Below are positions 1-7,914 of a stretch of 64,000 bases of DNA, in pieces. A program made the position numbers and the translations under genes. Source of the stretch: Siminovitchia acidinfaciens. Lineage in GTDB: Bacteria; Bacillota; Bacilli; Bacillales; Bacillaceae_C. The stretch lies in NCBI RefSeq assembly GCF_003605385.1, contig NZ_QYTV02000003.1:434001-498000 (forward strand), read 5' to 3'. The notes beneath the pieces were generated by a model. That model made no database searches and was not told where the DNA came from. It saw nothing but the letters and a program-made list of their open reading frames with translations. How positions within the stretch are numbered: the stretch's first letter is position 1; each line of letters begins with the position of its first letter.

Positions 1-431
1 AGAAGATTTTTCCGTTAATAGACGACAAGATCAGCGTTTTAGCTGGACAGTCTGGTGTTGGAAAATCATCCTTACTCAACTCGCTGCATCCAAAGCTAGA
101 AATAAAAACGGCCGATATTTCGGACCACCTTGGAAGGGGGAAGCATACAACCCGTCATGTTGAGCTTCTTCAAATCGGAGGCGGACTAGTTGCCGATACC
201 CCCGGCTTCAGTTCATTGGAATTTCCTGAAATGGAAGCTGAGGATTTGCCATATACTTTTCCAGAAATACAAGAATACGGGGAAAACTGTAGGTTTAGGG
301 GCTGTCTTCATATAAATGAACCCGGCTGCGCCGTAAAACAAGCTGTGGAATCAGGCGACATCCGCCAATATCGTTATGACCATTATCAAGATTTTTACTT
401 AGAAATTAAGAATAGAAAGCCGAGGTATTAA
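1..431 (+). CDS. rsgA: Ribosome small subunit-dependent GTPase RsgA, 3' part
   Basis: The gene enters from the left edge, so its start and N-terminal OB domain are outside the window; the reading frame begins at base 3. RsgA is a circularly permuted GTPase that assists late 30S subunit maturation. Visible are the P-loop GQSGVGKSS (bases about 45-71), the G3 motif DTPGF (about 196-210) and, near the C terminus, the family zinc motif C-x4-C-x-H-x5-C ([14 protein letters not shown]). It ends with TAA two bases before rpe, the same neighbour as in B. subtilis. Identification is firm; only the left part is missing. Confidence 0.96.
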   Translation, partial: KIFPLIDDKISVLAGQSGVGKSSLLNSLHPKLEIKTADISDHLGRGKHTTRHVELLQIGGGLVADTPGFSSLEFPEMEAEDLPYTFPEIQEYGENCRFRGCLHINEPGCAVKQAVESGDIRQYRYDHYQDFYLEIKNRKPRY

Positions 432-433
432 GT

Positions 434-1090
434 ATGAAGATAGCACCTTCAATTCTTGCTGCAGATTTTTTAAAGCTGGGCGAAGAAATAAAAGAAGTGG
501 AAGCAGCAGGGGCGGACTATATTCACATCGATGTCATGGATGGACATTTCGTTCCGAATATCACAATGGGACCCGGAACTGTTGCCGCCATCAAAACTGT
601 GACAGATTTGCCGCTAGATGTGCATCTGATGATAGAAAATCCTCATCTTTATATTGAGGACTTCGCAAAGGCGGGTGCGGATTATATAACAATACATGTT
701 GAAGCCGACCCGCATCTGCACCGGACTCTCCAAGAAATAAAAAAACACGGCGTCAAGCCGGGAGTCGTATTAAATCCGGCAACTCCTGCCGCGTCGATTA
801 AACATGTGATAGAAGACATCGATATGGTTTTATTAATGACAGTCAATCCTGGCTTTGGAGGACAGTCATTTATCGAGTCGGTCCTTCCAAAAATAACGGA
901 GATTAAAAACATGGCTAATCAAAAAGGCCTGGATTTGGAGATTGAAGTGGATGGCGGGATCAATTCGGAAACAGCTAGGCTCTGCAAGGAAGCAGGTGCG
1001 AACGTATTTGTCGCCGGTTCGTTTATCTTTAACCAATCTGACCGTAAAAAAGCGATTGAAGATTTGCGAAGACAAATAGGGATCCAATGA
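434..1090 (+). CDS. rpe: Ribulose-phosphate 3-epimerase
   Basis: This 218-residue TIM-barrel enzyme interconverts D-ribulose 5-phosphate and D-xylulose 5-phosphate in the pentose phosphate pathway. Family motifs are intact: HIDVMDGHFVPN near residue 31 (metal and catalytic acid residues), DVHLMIENP, VNPGFGGQ and EVDGGIN near residues 171-177. The ATG lies two bases after the rsgA stop with a purine-rich site (GAAAGCCGAGG) upstream. Its TGA overlaps the thiN start (ATGA), suggesting translational coupling of rsgA-rpe-thiN. Confidence 0.98.
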   Translation: MKIAPSILAADFLKLGEEIKEVEAAGADYIHIDVMDGHFVPNITMGPGTVAAIKTVTDLPLDVHLMIENPHLYIEDFAKAGADYITIHVEADPHLHRTLQEIKKHGVKPGVVLNPATPAASIKHVIEDIDMVLLMTVNPGFGGQSFIESVLPKITEIKNMANQKGLDLEIEVDGGINSETARLCKEAGANVFVAGSFIFNQSDRKKAIEDLRRQIGIQ

Positions 1091-1740
1091 TTAAAATAAT
1101 CCACATTGTCGCTGGCGGGCCGGAAAAATTAGTCCCGGACTTATCTGAATATCAGGATGAAAATATCATCTGGGTAGGCGTGGATAAAGGGGTCCAGATG
1201 ATAATTGGTGCCGGCCTCCGTCCTGATATAGCCGTCGGCGACTTCGATTCAATCCTCGAAGATGAGTGGAAACGGATTGAGAGGCTTGTCCCATCACTTC
1301 GGAAATTTAAGCCGGAAAAAGATGAAACGGACATGGAGCTTGCCATCATGTGGGCATTGGAAATGAACCCGACTTCCGTCAGAATTTTCGGGGGGACGGG
1401 CGGCAGGCTTGATCATTTTATGGCCAATGCCCTTATGCTTGGAAAGTACAAACAGGAGAACCCGAATGTCACTTTTGAACTTATAGACGTCCAAAACATT
1501 CTTTCGGTACATTTACCAGGAGGCTATGATGTAAAGGGGGATGAAGAAAGAAAATTCATCTCCTTTATCCCGATTTTTTCAGATGTATATGGATTGACAT
1601 TGAAAGGATTCAAATATCCCCTCAATAATCATCACGTCCCCACCGGTTCTTCCTTATGCATAAGTAATGAACTTATTCACGAAACTGGTCATTTTTCATT
1701 TGAAAAAGGCATACTAATGATGATAAGGAGCAAGGATTGA
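1087..1740 (+). CDS. thiN: Thiamine pyrophosphokinase
   Basis: A 217-residue thiamine pyrophosphokinase, which transfers pyrophosphate from ATP to thiamine to make thiamine diphosphate. Seen: the N-terminal substrate motif GVDKG and VGDFDSI, then PEKDETDMELA and FGGTGGRLDH, which line the active site in this family, and a beta-rich C-terminal thiamine-binding part. Its start overlaps the rpe stop by four bases. Length and position match B. subtilis thiN (yloS). Confidence 0.96.
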   Translation: MIKIIHIVAGGPEKLVPDLSEYQDENIIWVGVDKGVQMIIGAGLRPDIAVGDFDSILEDEWKRIERLVPSLRKFKPEKDETDMELAIMWALEMNPTSVRIFGGTGGRLDHFMANALMLGKYKQENPNVTFELIDVQNILSVHLPGGYDVKGDEERKFISFIPIFSDVYGLTLKGFKYPLNNHHVPTGSSLCISNELIHETGHFSFEKGILMMIRSKD

Positions 1741-1834
1741 ATTTGGTTTGATTGAACCGGGCATGCGTACTTATGCATAGATCATGAATATGATATGTAG
1801 AGTCAGTTTTTAGAGTGATGAGGAGGGGACCTGT

Positions 1835-1915
1835 ATGAAGTTTTATACAATCAAGCTTCCTAGGTTTTTGGGGGGTATTGTGAGGGCAATGCTGGGGACG
1901 TTTAAAAAGGATTAA
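1835..1915 (+). CDS. spoVM: Stage V sporulation protein M (26-residue coat-anchoring peptide)
   Basis: A 26-codon gene, shorter than usual ORF cut-offs. The translation begins MKFYTIKLPRFLGGIVRAML and ends GTFKKD, nearly identical to B. subtilis SpoVM. SpoVM is an amphipathic helix that binds the convex forespore membrane and recruits the coat ATPase SpoIVA. A strong ribosome binding site (GAGGAGGGG, 1819-1827) lies upstream. A proline is present at position 9, as in the known protein. The gene sits between thiN and the opposed rpmB, as in B. subtilis, and shows that the organism is a spore former or descends from one. Confidence 0.97.
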   Translation: MKFYTIKLPRFLGGIVRAMLGTFKKD

Positions 1916-1919
1916 TTCA

Positions 1920-1940
1920 AAAGCGCCTTTTCAGGCGCTT
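1920..1940 (+). terminator. Stem-loop after spoVM
   Basis: An inverted repeat AAGCGCC/GGCGCTT with a short T-rich loop lies directly after the spoVM stop. The following bases (GCGTTTG) are only weakly T-rich, so it may be an inefficient terminator or an mRNA-stabilising stem. Confidence 0.5.
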
Positions 1941-2000
1941 GCGTTTGACGGACGATTGTATGTAAATATGTTACCCTTGCTTTTGTGATTGGGTAAAAGG

Positions 2001-2028
2001 AAAGAGGCACCTTTTAGGCGCCTCTTTT
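2001..2028. terminator. Bidirectional terminator between spoVM and rpmB
   Basis: The arms AAAGAGGC and GCCTCTTT are exactly complementary, with a further ACC/GGC pairing inside and TTTTGTGTG on the right. The A-rich left side would supply a U-tract for rpmB on the opposite strand, so the stem can serve the two convergent genes. Confidence 0.75.
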
Positions 2029-2038
2029 GTGTGCAAGA

Positions 2039-2102
2039 AATGTCCAGCTACAGCGCCCAGCGACTAGCAAACTTCGCTAAACGGGCGCATTCGCCTTTCT
2101 TA
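2039..2102. repeat. Fragment of the mosaic intergenic repeat family
   Basis: About 38 bases starting TGTCCAGCTACAGCGCCCAG recur with three differences at 29631-29668, and an inverted relative is at 63780-63810 (after frr). It lies between the terminator and the end of rpmB. It holds no reading frame. Confidence 0.75.
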
Positions 2103-2291
2103 TTAAACTCTTTCCACTTTTCCTGATTTAAGTGCACGTGCTGAAACCCACACACGCTTTGGCTTTCCGTCCACTAAGATGCGTACTTTTTGGAGGTTTG
2201 CACCCCAAGTACGTCTATTAGCATTCATTGCGTGGGAACGTTTGTTGCCTGTACCTGTTTTACGTCCTGTTATGACACATTTTTTTGACAT
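2103..2291 (-). CDS. rpmB: 50S ribosomal protein L28
   Basis: A 62-residue L28, the only minus-strand gene in the window. The start [20 protein letters not shown] and the basic C terminus are typical of the family. The cysteine in MSKKC is present, but the paired zinc-ribbon cysteines of the zinc-binding L28 form are not, so this looks like the zinc-free form. A GGAGGG ribosome binding site is seen on the minus strand just upstream of the start. B. subtilis also has rpmB opposed to its neighbours here. Confidence 0.97.
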   Translation of the reverse strand: MSKKCVITGRKTGTGNKRSHAMNANRRTWGANLQKVRILVDGKPKRVWVSARALKSGKVERV

Positions 2292-2372
2292 TTATGATTT
2301 CCCTCCTGTCACTGGCGTTACAATAAATAATCAAAAGATTATTTCATCCTCTTTGTGAAAAGATACCTTAAT

Positions 2373-2401
2373 AATTTATCATAGAAATACCTGCAATGCA
2401 A
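2373..2401 (-). promoter_or_regulatory. Candidate sigma-A promoter of rpmB
   Basis: Read on the minus strand: TTGCAT, 17 bases, TAAATT, about 80 bases upstream of the rpmB start. The -10 is imperfect and overlapping alternatives exist (for example TTGCAG-17-TATTAA), so the exact site is uncertain. Confidence 0.4.
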
Positions 2402-2566
2402 CAATTCATTATACTTCTGTCATGGAATCTTCCTTGACAGTTGAAACTGACTTGGTAATTGTCTGCAGGTTTCTGGCTTTTAAATTAGAACCCATTATAG
2501 TAATATAATCATAGTTCTAATAGGAAATTATAGGGACGTGGCTCATAATAATAGGGGGGATATTTT

Positions 2567-2929
2567 GTGTCCATTGAAATGAAAACGAAATTTGGCCAAA
2601 TTGATATTTCCAATGAAGTCATTGCTACAATTGCCGGAGGCGCGGCTATTGATTGTTACGGTATTGTCGGTATGGCTTCGAAAAACCAGATTCGCGATGG
2701 TTTGACCGAAATTCTAAGAAAAGACAATTTTTCCAGGGGTGTCGTCATACGTCAAGAAGAAGATGAACTTCATATTGATATGTACATTATCGTCAGCTAC
2801 GGAACGAAAATTTCGGAAGTGGCTTTCAATGTGCAGTCAAAGGTGAAATACACATTACAGAAAACGATCGGAATGTCTGCCGATACAGTCAATATTTATG
2901 TTCAGGGGGTTCGTGTGACGAATCCGTAA
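2567..2929 (+). CDS. yloU: Asp23/Gls24 family envelope stress protein YloU
   Basis: A 120-residue Asp23/Gls24-family protein with GTG start and AGGGGGG ribosome binding site. The translation is close to B. subtilis YloU throughout (for example EVIATIAGGAA, DCYGIVGMASKNQ, IVSYGTKISEVA, VNIYVQGVRV). Family members are small cytoplasmic or membrane-associated proteins linked to cell-envelope homeostasis; the biochemical role is not known. It lies 16 bases upstream of fakA, a very common pairing. Confidence 0.93.
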   Translation: MSIEMKTKFGQIDISNEVIATIAGGAAIDCYGIVGMASKNQIRDGLTEILRKDNFSRGVVIRQEEDELHIDMYIIVSYGTKISEVAFNVQSKVKYTLQKTIGMSADTVNIYVQGVRVTNP

Positions 2930-2945
2930 TGAGGAGGAAAAGTTC

Positions 2946-4610
2946 GTGTCGATAACATCTTTGGATGGGAAGCGCTTCGCCGAAATGATTCTAAGCGGAG
3001 CGAATCAATTATCAGCAAACGCTGAAATGGTTGATGCTTTAAACGTTTTCCCTGTTCCAGACGGGGATACGGGAACAAATATGAAATTATCCATAACTTC
3101 CGGCTCAAAGGAAGCCCAAGCTAATAAGCAGGACCATATCGGAAATGTCGGTGCGGCGTTTGCAAAAGGTCTGTTAATGGGTGCCCGTGGAAACTCGGGA
3201 GTCATTTTATCTCAATTGTTCAGGGGCTTTTCAAAAGATATTGAAAACAAATCATCAATAAACGCCGTGGAATTCGCCCAAGCACTGGAAAAGGGAATGG
3301 AAACTGCCTATAAGGCAGTCATGAAGCCAGTGGAAGGAACAATTTTAACAGTCGCAAAGGATGCTGCGAACGCGGCGGTTAAAGCTGCAGGAACAACTGA
3401 TGATTTAATAGCTATCATGCAAGAAACATTGGATGAGGCAAAAAGGTCTCTGGGAAGAACCCCGGACCTGCTGCCGGTTCTCAAAGAAGTCGGAGTAGTG
3501 GATAGTGGCGGCCAAGGGCTTGTGTGTGTCTACGAGGGGTTCTTGGCAGCTCTTACTGGTAAGGAAATTCCAGGTGCTGCTCCTGTTGCCCCTTCAATGG
3601 AGGAACTGGTGAGCGCACAACATCATCAAAGTGTCCATGGCTTCATGAATACGGAAGACATAAAATTCGGATACTGCACTGAATTCATGGTTCGGTTCGA
3701 AAGCGGAAAGCGTCCATACAGCGAAGATGAATTTCGCTCCGATTTAAGCCAATACGGAGATTCGCTGCTGGTCATCTCTGATGATGATGTGGCTAAAGTC
3801 CATATTCATTCGGAGCAACCTGGAGAAGTATTGTCGTATGGACAGCAGTACGGTCCTTTAATCCACATGAAGATTGAAAACATGAGAGAGCAGCATAGCG
3901 CATTGACAAATGAAAGGCCAGCTGGACAAGCTCCAATCCCAGTAAAAGAAAGGCAGGAGTATGCCATTTTGGCAGTTTCCATGGGAGATGGTGTAGGGCA
4001 GCTCCTAAAAAGCATCGGTGCTTCCGCCACCATAGAAGGTGGACAAACGATGAATCCGAGCACCGAAGATATCATGGAAGCTGTAAAAGCGGCGAATGCA
4101 AAAAATGTCATTATTCTGCCTAACAATAAAAATATTATCATGGCTGCCGAGCAGGCTGCAGAAATTGCTGAAGAAAATGTTATTGTTATCCCATCGAAAA
4201 CGATACCTCAAGGTATGGCAGCGATCCTTGCATTCAATCCTACCGCTCCACAGGAGAAAAATCGTGAGGGTATGACCGAGGCCATGGAAGAAGTGAAAAC
4301 TGGTCAGGTCACATATGCGGTAAGGGATACAGTCATAGATGGAGTGAAGATCACGAAAGATGACTATATGGGGATAGCTGATGGAAAAATTGTTACTTCC
4401 GGACCCGAACTAATAGAAACGGCAAAAAGTTTGCTTCAGGAAATGATTGACGAAGATTCGGAAATTCTGACCATCCTGTTTGGCGAGGGTGCTGAAGAGT
4501 CTGAAGTTGAGCGGCTAGCAGATTTTGCCGAACAGAATTTTGAAGATGTTGAAGTGGAAGTTCATGATGGAGGGCAGCCAGTTTACAACTTCATTTTTTC
4601 AGTAGAATAA
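2946..4610 (+). CDS. fakA: Fatty acid kinase catalytic subunit FakA (YloV)
   Basis: A 554-residue protein with an N-terminal Dak2/DhaL-type ATP-binding domain (PVPDGDTGTNM near residue 38, GARGNSGVILSQ near residue 78), a middle domain and a C-terminal DegV-like domain. In the characterised family FakA phosphorylates fatty acids presented by a FakB protein, feeding exogenous fatty acids to PlsX/PlsY. GTG start with GAGGAGG upstream. In B. subtilis sdaAB-sdaAA follow; here they are absent and a repeat block begins 3 bases after the stop. Confidence 0.93.
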   Translation: MSITSLDGKRFAEMILSGANQLSANAEMVDALNVFPVPDGDTGTNMKLSITSGSKEAQANKQDHIGNVGAAFAKGLLMGARGNSGVILSQLFRGFSKDIENKSSINAVEFAQALEKGMETAYKAVMKPVEGTILTVAKDAANAAVKAAGTTDDLIAIMQETLDEAKRSLGRTPDLLPVLKEVGVVDSGGQGLVCVYEGFLAALTGKEIPGAAPVAPSMEELVSAQHHQSVHGFMNTEDIKFGYCTEFMVRFESGKRPYSEDEFRSDLSQYGDSLLVISDDDVAKVHIHSEQPGEVLSYGQQYGPLIHMKIENMREQHSALTNERPAGQAPIPVKERQEYAILAVSMGDGVGQLLKSIGASATIEGGQTMNPSTEDIMEAVKAANAKNVIILPNNKNIIMAAEQAAEIAEENVIVIPSKTIPQGMAAILAFNPTAPQEKNREGMTEAMEEVKTGQVTYAVRDTVIDGVKITKDDYMGIADGKIVTSGPELIETAKSLLQEMIDEDSEILTILFGEGAEESEVERLADFAEQNFEDVEVEVHDGGQPVYNFIFSVE

Positions 4611-5175
4611 CAAGAAAAGCGGAAGTGCTCGTTTAGCGACGTACAGACTGAGCCGAAATGCGGAAACGCCTTGATCAGCCCCGACAAGCACAAGACGATT
4701 CCCGAGGAGGCAGTACTTCAGCCACCACAGGGAATTGGCTTGTAACCTCGAGAGGCTAGGGCTAGGCGTTGCAGCTAGACAGTTAGAAATGCGGAAGACG
4801 GCCGCTTAGGGGCGACAAGCGCTGGAGGGCAATCCAGTGAAGTCGCTCTTTGACTTCATTGGATTGCCCGAAGCGACCTCGAGCCCCTGCCGTCTGCAGC
4901 TAGACAATAGTGCCTCCAACGGGATAAAGGATAAGGAAGTGCGAGAGTGCCTGCTTATCGGCGACAAGCATAAGGTGAGCGCTGGCGAAGGCGTCCTTTG
5001 CCTTCAGAAGCGATTGGCTTATGACCTCGAGCCGATGGCACTCGCAGCCGGACAACACGGCGACGAAGGCAGGCTCAGAACGCGACATCCTGTCGCTTCG
5101 CTTGCACTAGGACGTCCTGTCCGTCGGAGCTGGCCGCAGCATAATCTGATTAACAAGCTATCCACAACCATACAG
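4611..5175 (+). repeat. Large mosaic hairpin-repeat block between fakA and recG
   Basis: About 565 bases without a credible gene. The block starts GAAAAGCGGAAG three bases after the fakA stop. It contains several modules: 4655-4780, which recurs inverted at 30016-30260; a long hairpin unit at 4790-4915; and a double-hairpin module at 5082-5122. In the long unit the arms 4827-4844 and 4852-4869 pair over 18 positions with one G-T pair. The block is richer in G+C than the flanking genes. An open frame across 4837-5208 is a by-product of this composition. Confidence 0.9.
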
Positions 5176-5200
5176 AATCAAGGGGGCAGTATAGCGGATC

Positions 5201-7249
5201 ATGAATAATCCATTGGATCAAGAAGTGACGGTATTAAAAGGAATTGGGGATGAAACAGCTGCTCAATTAGCCGGCCTGGGCGTTCATACGATTCACGATT
5301 TACTGTACTATCTCCCTTACCGGTACGATGACATGAGGCTGCGCGACCTGTCCCAGGTTGAACATGATGAGCGCATTACGGTTGAAGGGAAGGTTCATAG
5401 TGAACCTTCCCTTGTATATTACGGGAGGAAAAGAAACCGGTTGACTATTCGACTGCTTGTTGGAACATATTTGGTGAAAGCTGTCGTTTTTAACCGGGGG
5501 TATTTGAAAGGAAAACTGCAACCGCAAAGTACAATTACTGTTACAGGGAAATGGGATAAACACCGGCAAACAATCACTTGCAATGAAGTCGTGCTTGGCC
5601 CTCATGAGGGAGTAGGTGATTTTCAGCCGGTGTATGCAGTAAAAGGACAGCTGACGGTAAAAGCTTTGCGCCGTTTTATTACGGAAGCTTTCGAGGGATA
5701 CACTCCGTATATTAGAGAAACCCTTCCGAATTTCTTTTTAGACAAATACAAGCTTGCCGGCACCAAAGATGCATTGTCATACATGCATTTTCCTGAGTCG
5801 GAAAAGGAAATGCAGCAGGGACGCAGGCGCTTCGTTTACGAGGAGTTTCTTTTATTCCAGTTGAAAATGCAGGCCCTTCGAAAGATGAATAGAGAAAGAA
5901 CTAACGGCGTCGGCCAAAACTATGACCTTCAAAAACTAAAAACATTTATTTCTTCCCTTCCATTTTCCCTTACAAACGCACAAAAAAAAGCAGTTAACGA
6001 GATTTGCTTTGATTTGAAATCACCTTATAAGATGAACAGACTTCTGCAGGGGGATGTCGGTTCGGGAAAAACCGTTGTGGCTGCCATTGCACTGTTTGCA
6101 AGTGTCACTGCCGGATATCAGGGGGCACTCATGGTTCCGACCGAAATTTTGGCAGAACAGCATGCCGAGTCGCTTCGGAATCTCTTTTCGCATACCGGGC
6201 TATCCATTGACTTGCTGACAAGCTCGGTGAAAGGAAAGAAACGGGAAGACATATTGAATCGATTGAAAACCGGTGAAATAGATATTCTTATCGGAACCCA
6301 CTCCCTAATCCAGGATGATGTGAACTTCCACCATCTTGGCCTTGTCATTACAGACGAACAACACCGGTTTGGGGTCGAACAGCGTCGAGTCCTTAAGGAG
6401 AAGGGTGAAAGTCCGGACGTCTTGTTTATGACTGCCACACCTATTCCCCGTACATTGGCCATAACGGTCTTTGGGGAAATGGATGTTTCCATCATTAACG
6501 AACTGCCAAAAGGAAGAAAGCCTATTGAAACATATTGGGCGAAACATGAAATGCTTGACAGGGTCCTTGACTTTATGGAAAAAGAGCTCCGCCAAGGGAG
6601 GCAGGCCTATGTCATTTGTCCATTAATAGAAGAAAGTGACAAGCTGGATGTCCAAAATGCAATTGACGTATTTGACATGTTTTCAAACCATTTTCAAGGT
6701 CGCTTTAAAACTGGTTTGATGCACGGACGCCTGCCCGCTGCTGAAAAAGACGAGGTTATGAAAGCATTCAGTGAAAATGAAATACAACTGCTTGTATCGA
6801 CAACTGTCGTGGAGGTAGGGGTCAATGTTCCGAATGCAACCTTCATGCTGATTTATGATGCGGAAAGGTTTGGTTTAGCCCAGCTTCATCAACTGCGCGG
6901 CCGTGTCGGAAGGGGGAGCAGCCAGTCATACTGCGTTTTGCTCGCTGACCCGAAGACTGAAGTTGGAAAAGAAAGAATGCGCATCATGACTGAAACAAAT
7001 GACGGTTTTGTTTTAAGTGAACGTGATCTTGAACTTAGAGGCCCAGGTGACTTCTTTGGAAAAAAACAAAGCGGCCTTCCTGAATTTCAAGTGGCGGACA
7101 TGGTTCATGATTATCGTGTATTGGAAGTTGCCAGAAATGATGCGGTTGAACTGATAGAATCCGAGTCTTTTTGGAAGGATGATCAATTTTTGCCGCTGAG
7201 ACGGCAGTTGGAAGAATCGGGTGCATTGTCCGAAGACAAGCTTGACTAG
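5201..7249 (+). CDS. recG: ATP-dependent DNA helicase RecG
   Basis: A 682-residue RecG, which remodels stalled replication forks and Holliday junctions. Order: N-terminal wedge/OB domain (about residues 1-190), then helicase domain 1 with Walker A GDVGSGKT, the DEQHRFG box and TATPIPRT, then domain 2 with STTVVEVGVNVPNA and QLRGRVGRG, and a C-terminal TRG region (GPGDFFG..QSGLPEF). The ATG has AGGGGGC about 13 bases upstream. Length equals that of B. subtilis RecG (682). Confidence 0.97.
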   Translation: MNNPLDQEVTVLKGIGDETAAQLAGLGVHTIHDLLYYLPYRYDDMRLRDLSQVEHDERITVEGKVHSEPSLVYYGRKRNRLTIRLLVGTYLVKAVVFNRGYLKGKLQPQSTITVTGKWDKHRQTITCNEVVLGPHEGVGDFQPVYAVKGQLTVKALRRFITEAFEGYTPYIRETLPNFFLDKYKLAGTKDALSYMHFPESEKEMQQGRRRFVYEEFLLFQLKMQALRKMNRERTNGVGQNYDLQKLKTFISSLPFSLTNAQKKAVNEICFDLKSPYKMNRLLQGDVGSGKTVVAAIALFASVTAGYQGALMVPTEILAEQHAESLRNLFSHTGLSIDLLTSSVKGKKREDILNRLKTGEIDILIGTHSLIQDDVNFHHLGLVITDEQHRFGVEQRRVLKEKGESPDVLFMTATPIPRTLAITVFGEMDVSIINELPKGRKPIETYWAKHEMLDRVLDFMEKELRQGRQAYVICPLIEESDKLDVQNAIDVFDMFSNHFQGRFKTGLMHGRLPAAEKDEVMKAFSENEIQLLVSTTVVEVGVNVPNATFMLIYDAERFGLAQLHQLRGRVGRGSSQSYCVLLADPKTEVGKERMRIMTETNDGFVLSERDLELRGPGDFFGKKQSGLPEFQVADMVHDYRVLEVARNDAVELIESESFWKDDQFLPLRRQLEESGALSEDKLD

Positions 7250-7275
7250 AAGTTTGCTTGCAGCTGATTTAATAG

Positions 7276-7304
7276 TTGCAAGCAGCCCTACTGTTTTATA
7301 TACT
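7276..7304 (+). promoter_or_regulatory. Sigma-A promoter of fapR
   Basis: TTGCAA (7276-7281), exactly 17 bases, TATACT (7299-7304). The -35 hexamer lies in the right arm of an exact 8-bp inverted repeat (TGCTTGCA 7255-7262 / TGCAAGCA 7277-7284) that follows recG, so a recG 3' stem and the fapR promoter share DNA. Confidence 0.75.
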
Positions 7305-7307
7305 ACT

Positions 7308-7326
7308 ATTAATACCAAGTCTTAAT
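7308..7326 (+). promoter_or_regulatory. Candidate FapR operator overlapping the fapR start site
   Basis: ATTAATACCAAGTCTTAAT is an imperfect palindrome that resembles the known FapR operator (TTAGTACC..GGTACTAA type). It lies immediately downstream of the -10 hexamer, covering the expected transcription start. That position fits autorepression relieved by malonyl-CoA, as described for B. subtilis FapR. The match to the operator is by recollection of the consensus. Confidence 0.6.
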
Positions 7327-7350
7327 ATCGGGGAATGGTGTGAATGACAG

Positions 7351-7914
7351 ATGAGGCCTTCGAAAAAGGTACGGCAGAAATTGCTCGTTGAGACTATAGA
7401 TACCAATCCTTTTGTAACGGACGAAGAACTGGCTGAACAATTTTCAGTAAGTGTGCAGACGATCAGGCTTGATCGGATGGAACTGGCAATACCTGAATTG
7501 AGAGAAAGAATTAAAACCGTTGCGGAAAAACATGTTGAAAATGAAGTGAAGTCGCTGCCGATGAGTGAAGTGATCGGTGAAGTGATCGATCTCAATTTGG
7601 ATCAAAGTGCGATTTCGATATTCGATGTCCAGCAAGAACATGTATTCACCCGTAACTCTATCGCTAGGGGCCATCATTTATTTGCCCAGGCCAATTCGCT
7701 TGCAGTGGCGGTCATCAATGATGAATTAGCGTTGACTGTCAAAGCGAAAATCCACTTTACCCGCTCTGTAAAAGTCGGGGAAAGAGTGGTAGCAAAGGCA
7801 AAGGTGCGACCTTATAAAAGAGGCGATAAAAGAACAATAGTGGAAGTTGAAAGTTTTGTTGGCGGTGAACTTGCATTCAGGGGAGAATTTGAAATGTTCC
7901 GTTCCAGCGAATGA
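7351..7914 (+). CDS. fapR: Malonyl-CoA-responsive lipid synthesis repressor FapR
   Basis: A 187-residue FapR. The N-terminal DeoR-like helix-turn-helix ([20 protein letters not shown], about residues 18-37) is followed by a hot-dog fold effector domain (about 70-187) with the family motifs [16 protein letters not shown] and [12 protein letters not shown]. The family represses fatty acid and phospholipid genes until malonyl-CoA accumulates. ATG start; the ribosome site is weak (GGGGAATGGTG lies somewhat far upstream). In B. subtilis plsX follows directly; here a 404-base repeat block intervenes. Confidence 0.95.
   Translation: MRPSKKVRQKLLVETIDTNPFVTDEELAEQFSVSVQTIRLDRMELAIPELRERIKTVAEKHVENEVKSLPMSEVIGEVIDLNLDQSAISIFDVQQEHVFTRNSIARGHHLFAQANSLAVAVINDELALTVKAKIHFTRSVKVGERVVAKAKVRPYKRGDKRTIVEVESFVGGELAFRGEFEMFRSSE

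Noticed and set aside
1-431. Short gene starting at ATG 216
   Set aside because: The same frame is open to the left edge and encodes the RsgA P-loop, so it is the 3' part of rsgA, not a separate small gene.
1741-1834. Sigma-E promoter for spoVM
   Set aside because: CATA-like strings exist (for example GCATAGATCAT), but no convincing pair of -35 and -10 elements at proper spacing could be fixed.
4837-5208. Open frame of 123 codons on the plus strand before recG
   Set aside because: It lies wholly in the hairpin repeat block, has no ribosome site or family resemblance, and its composition is explained by the repeats.
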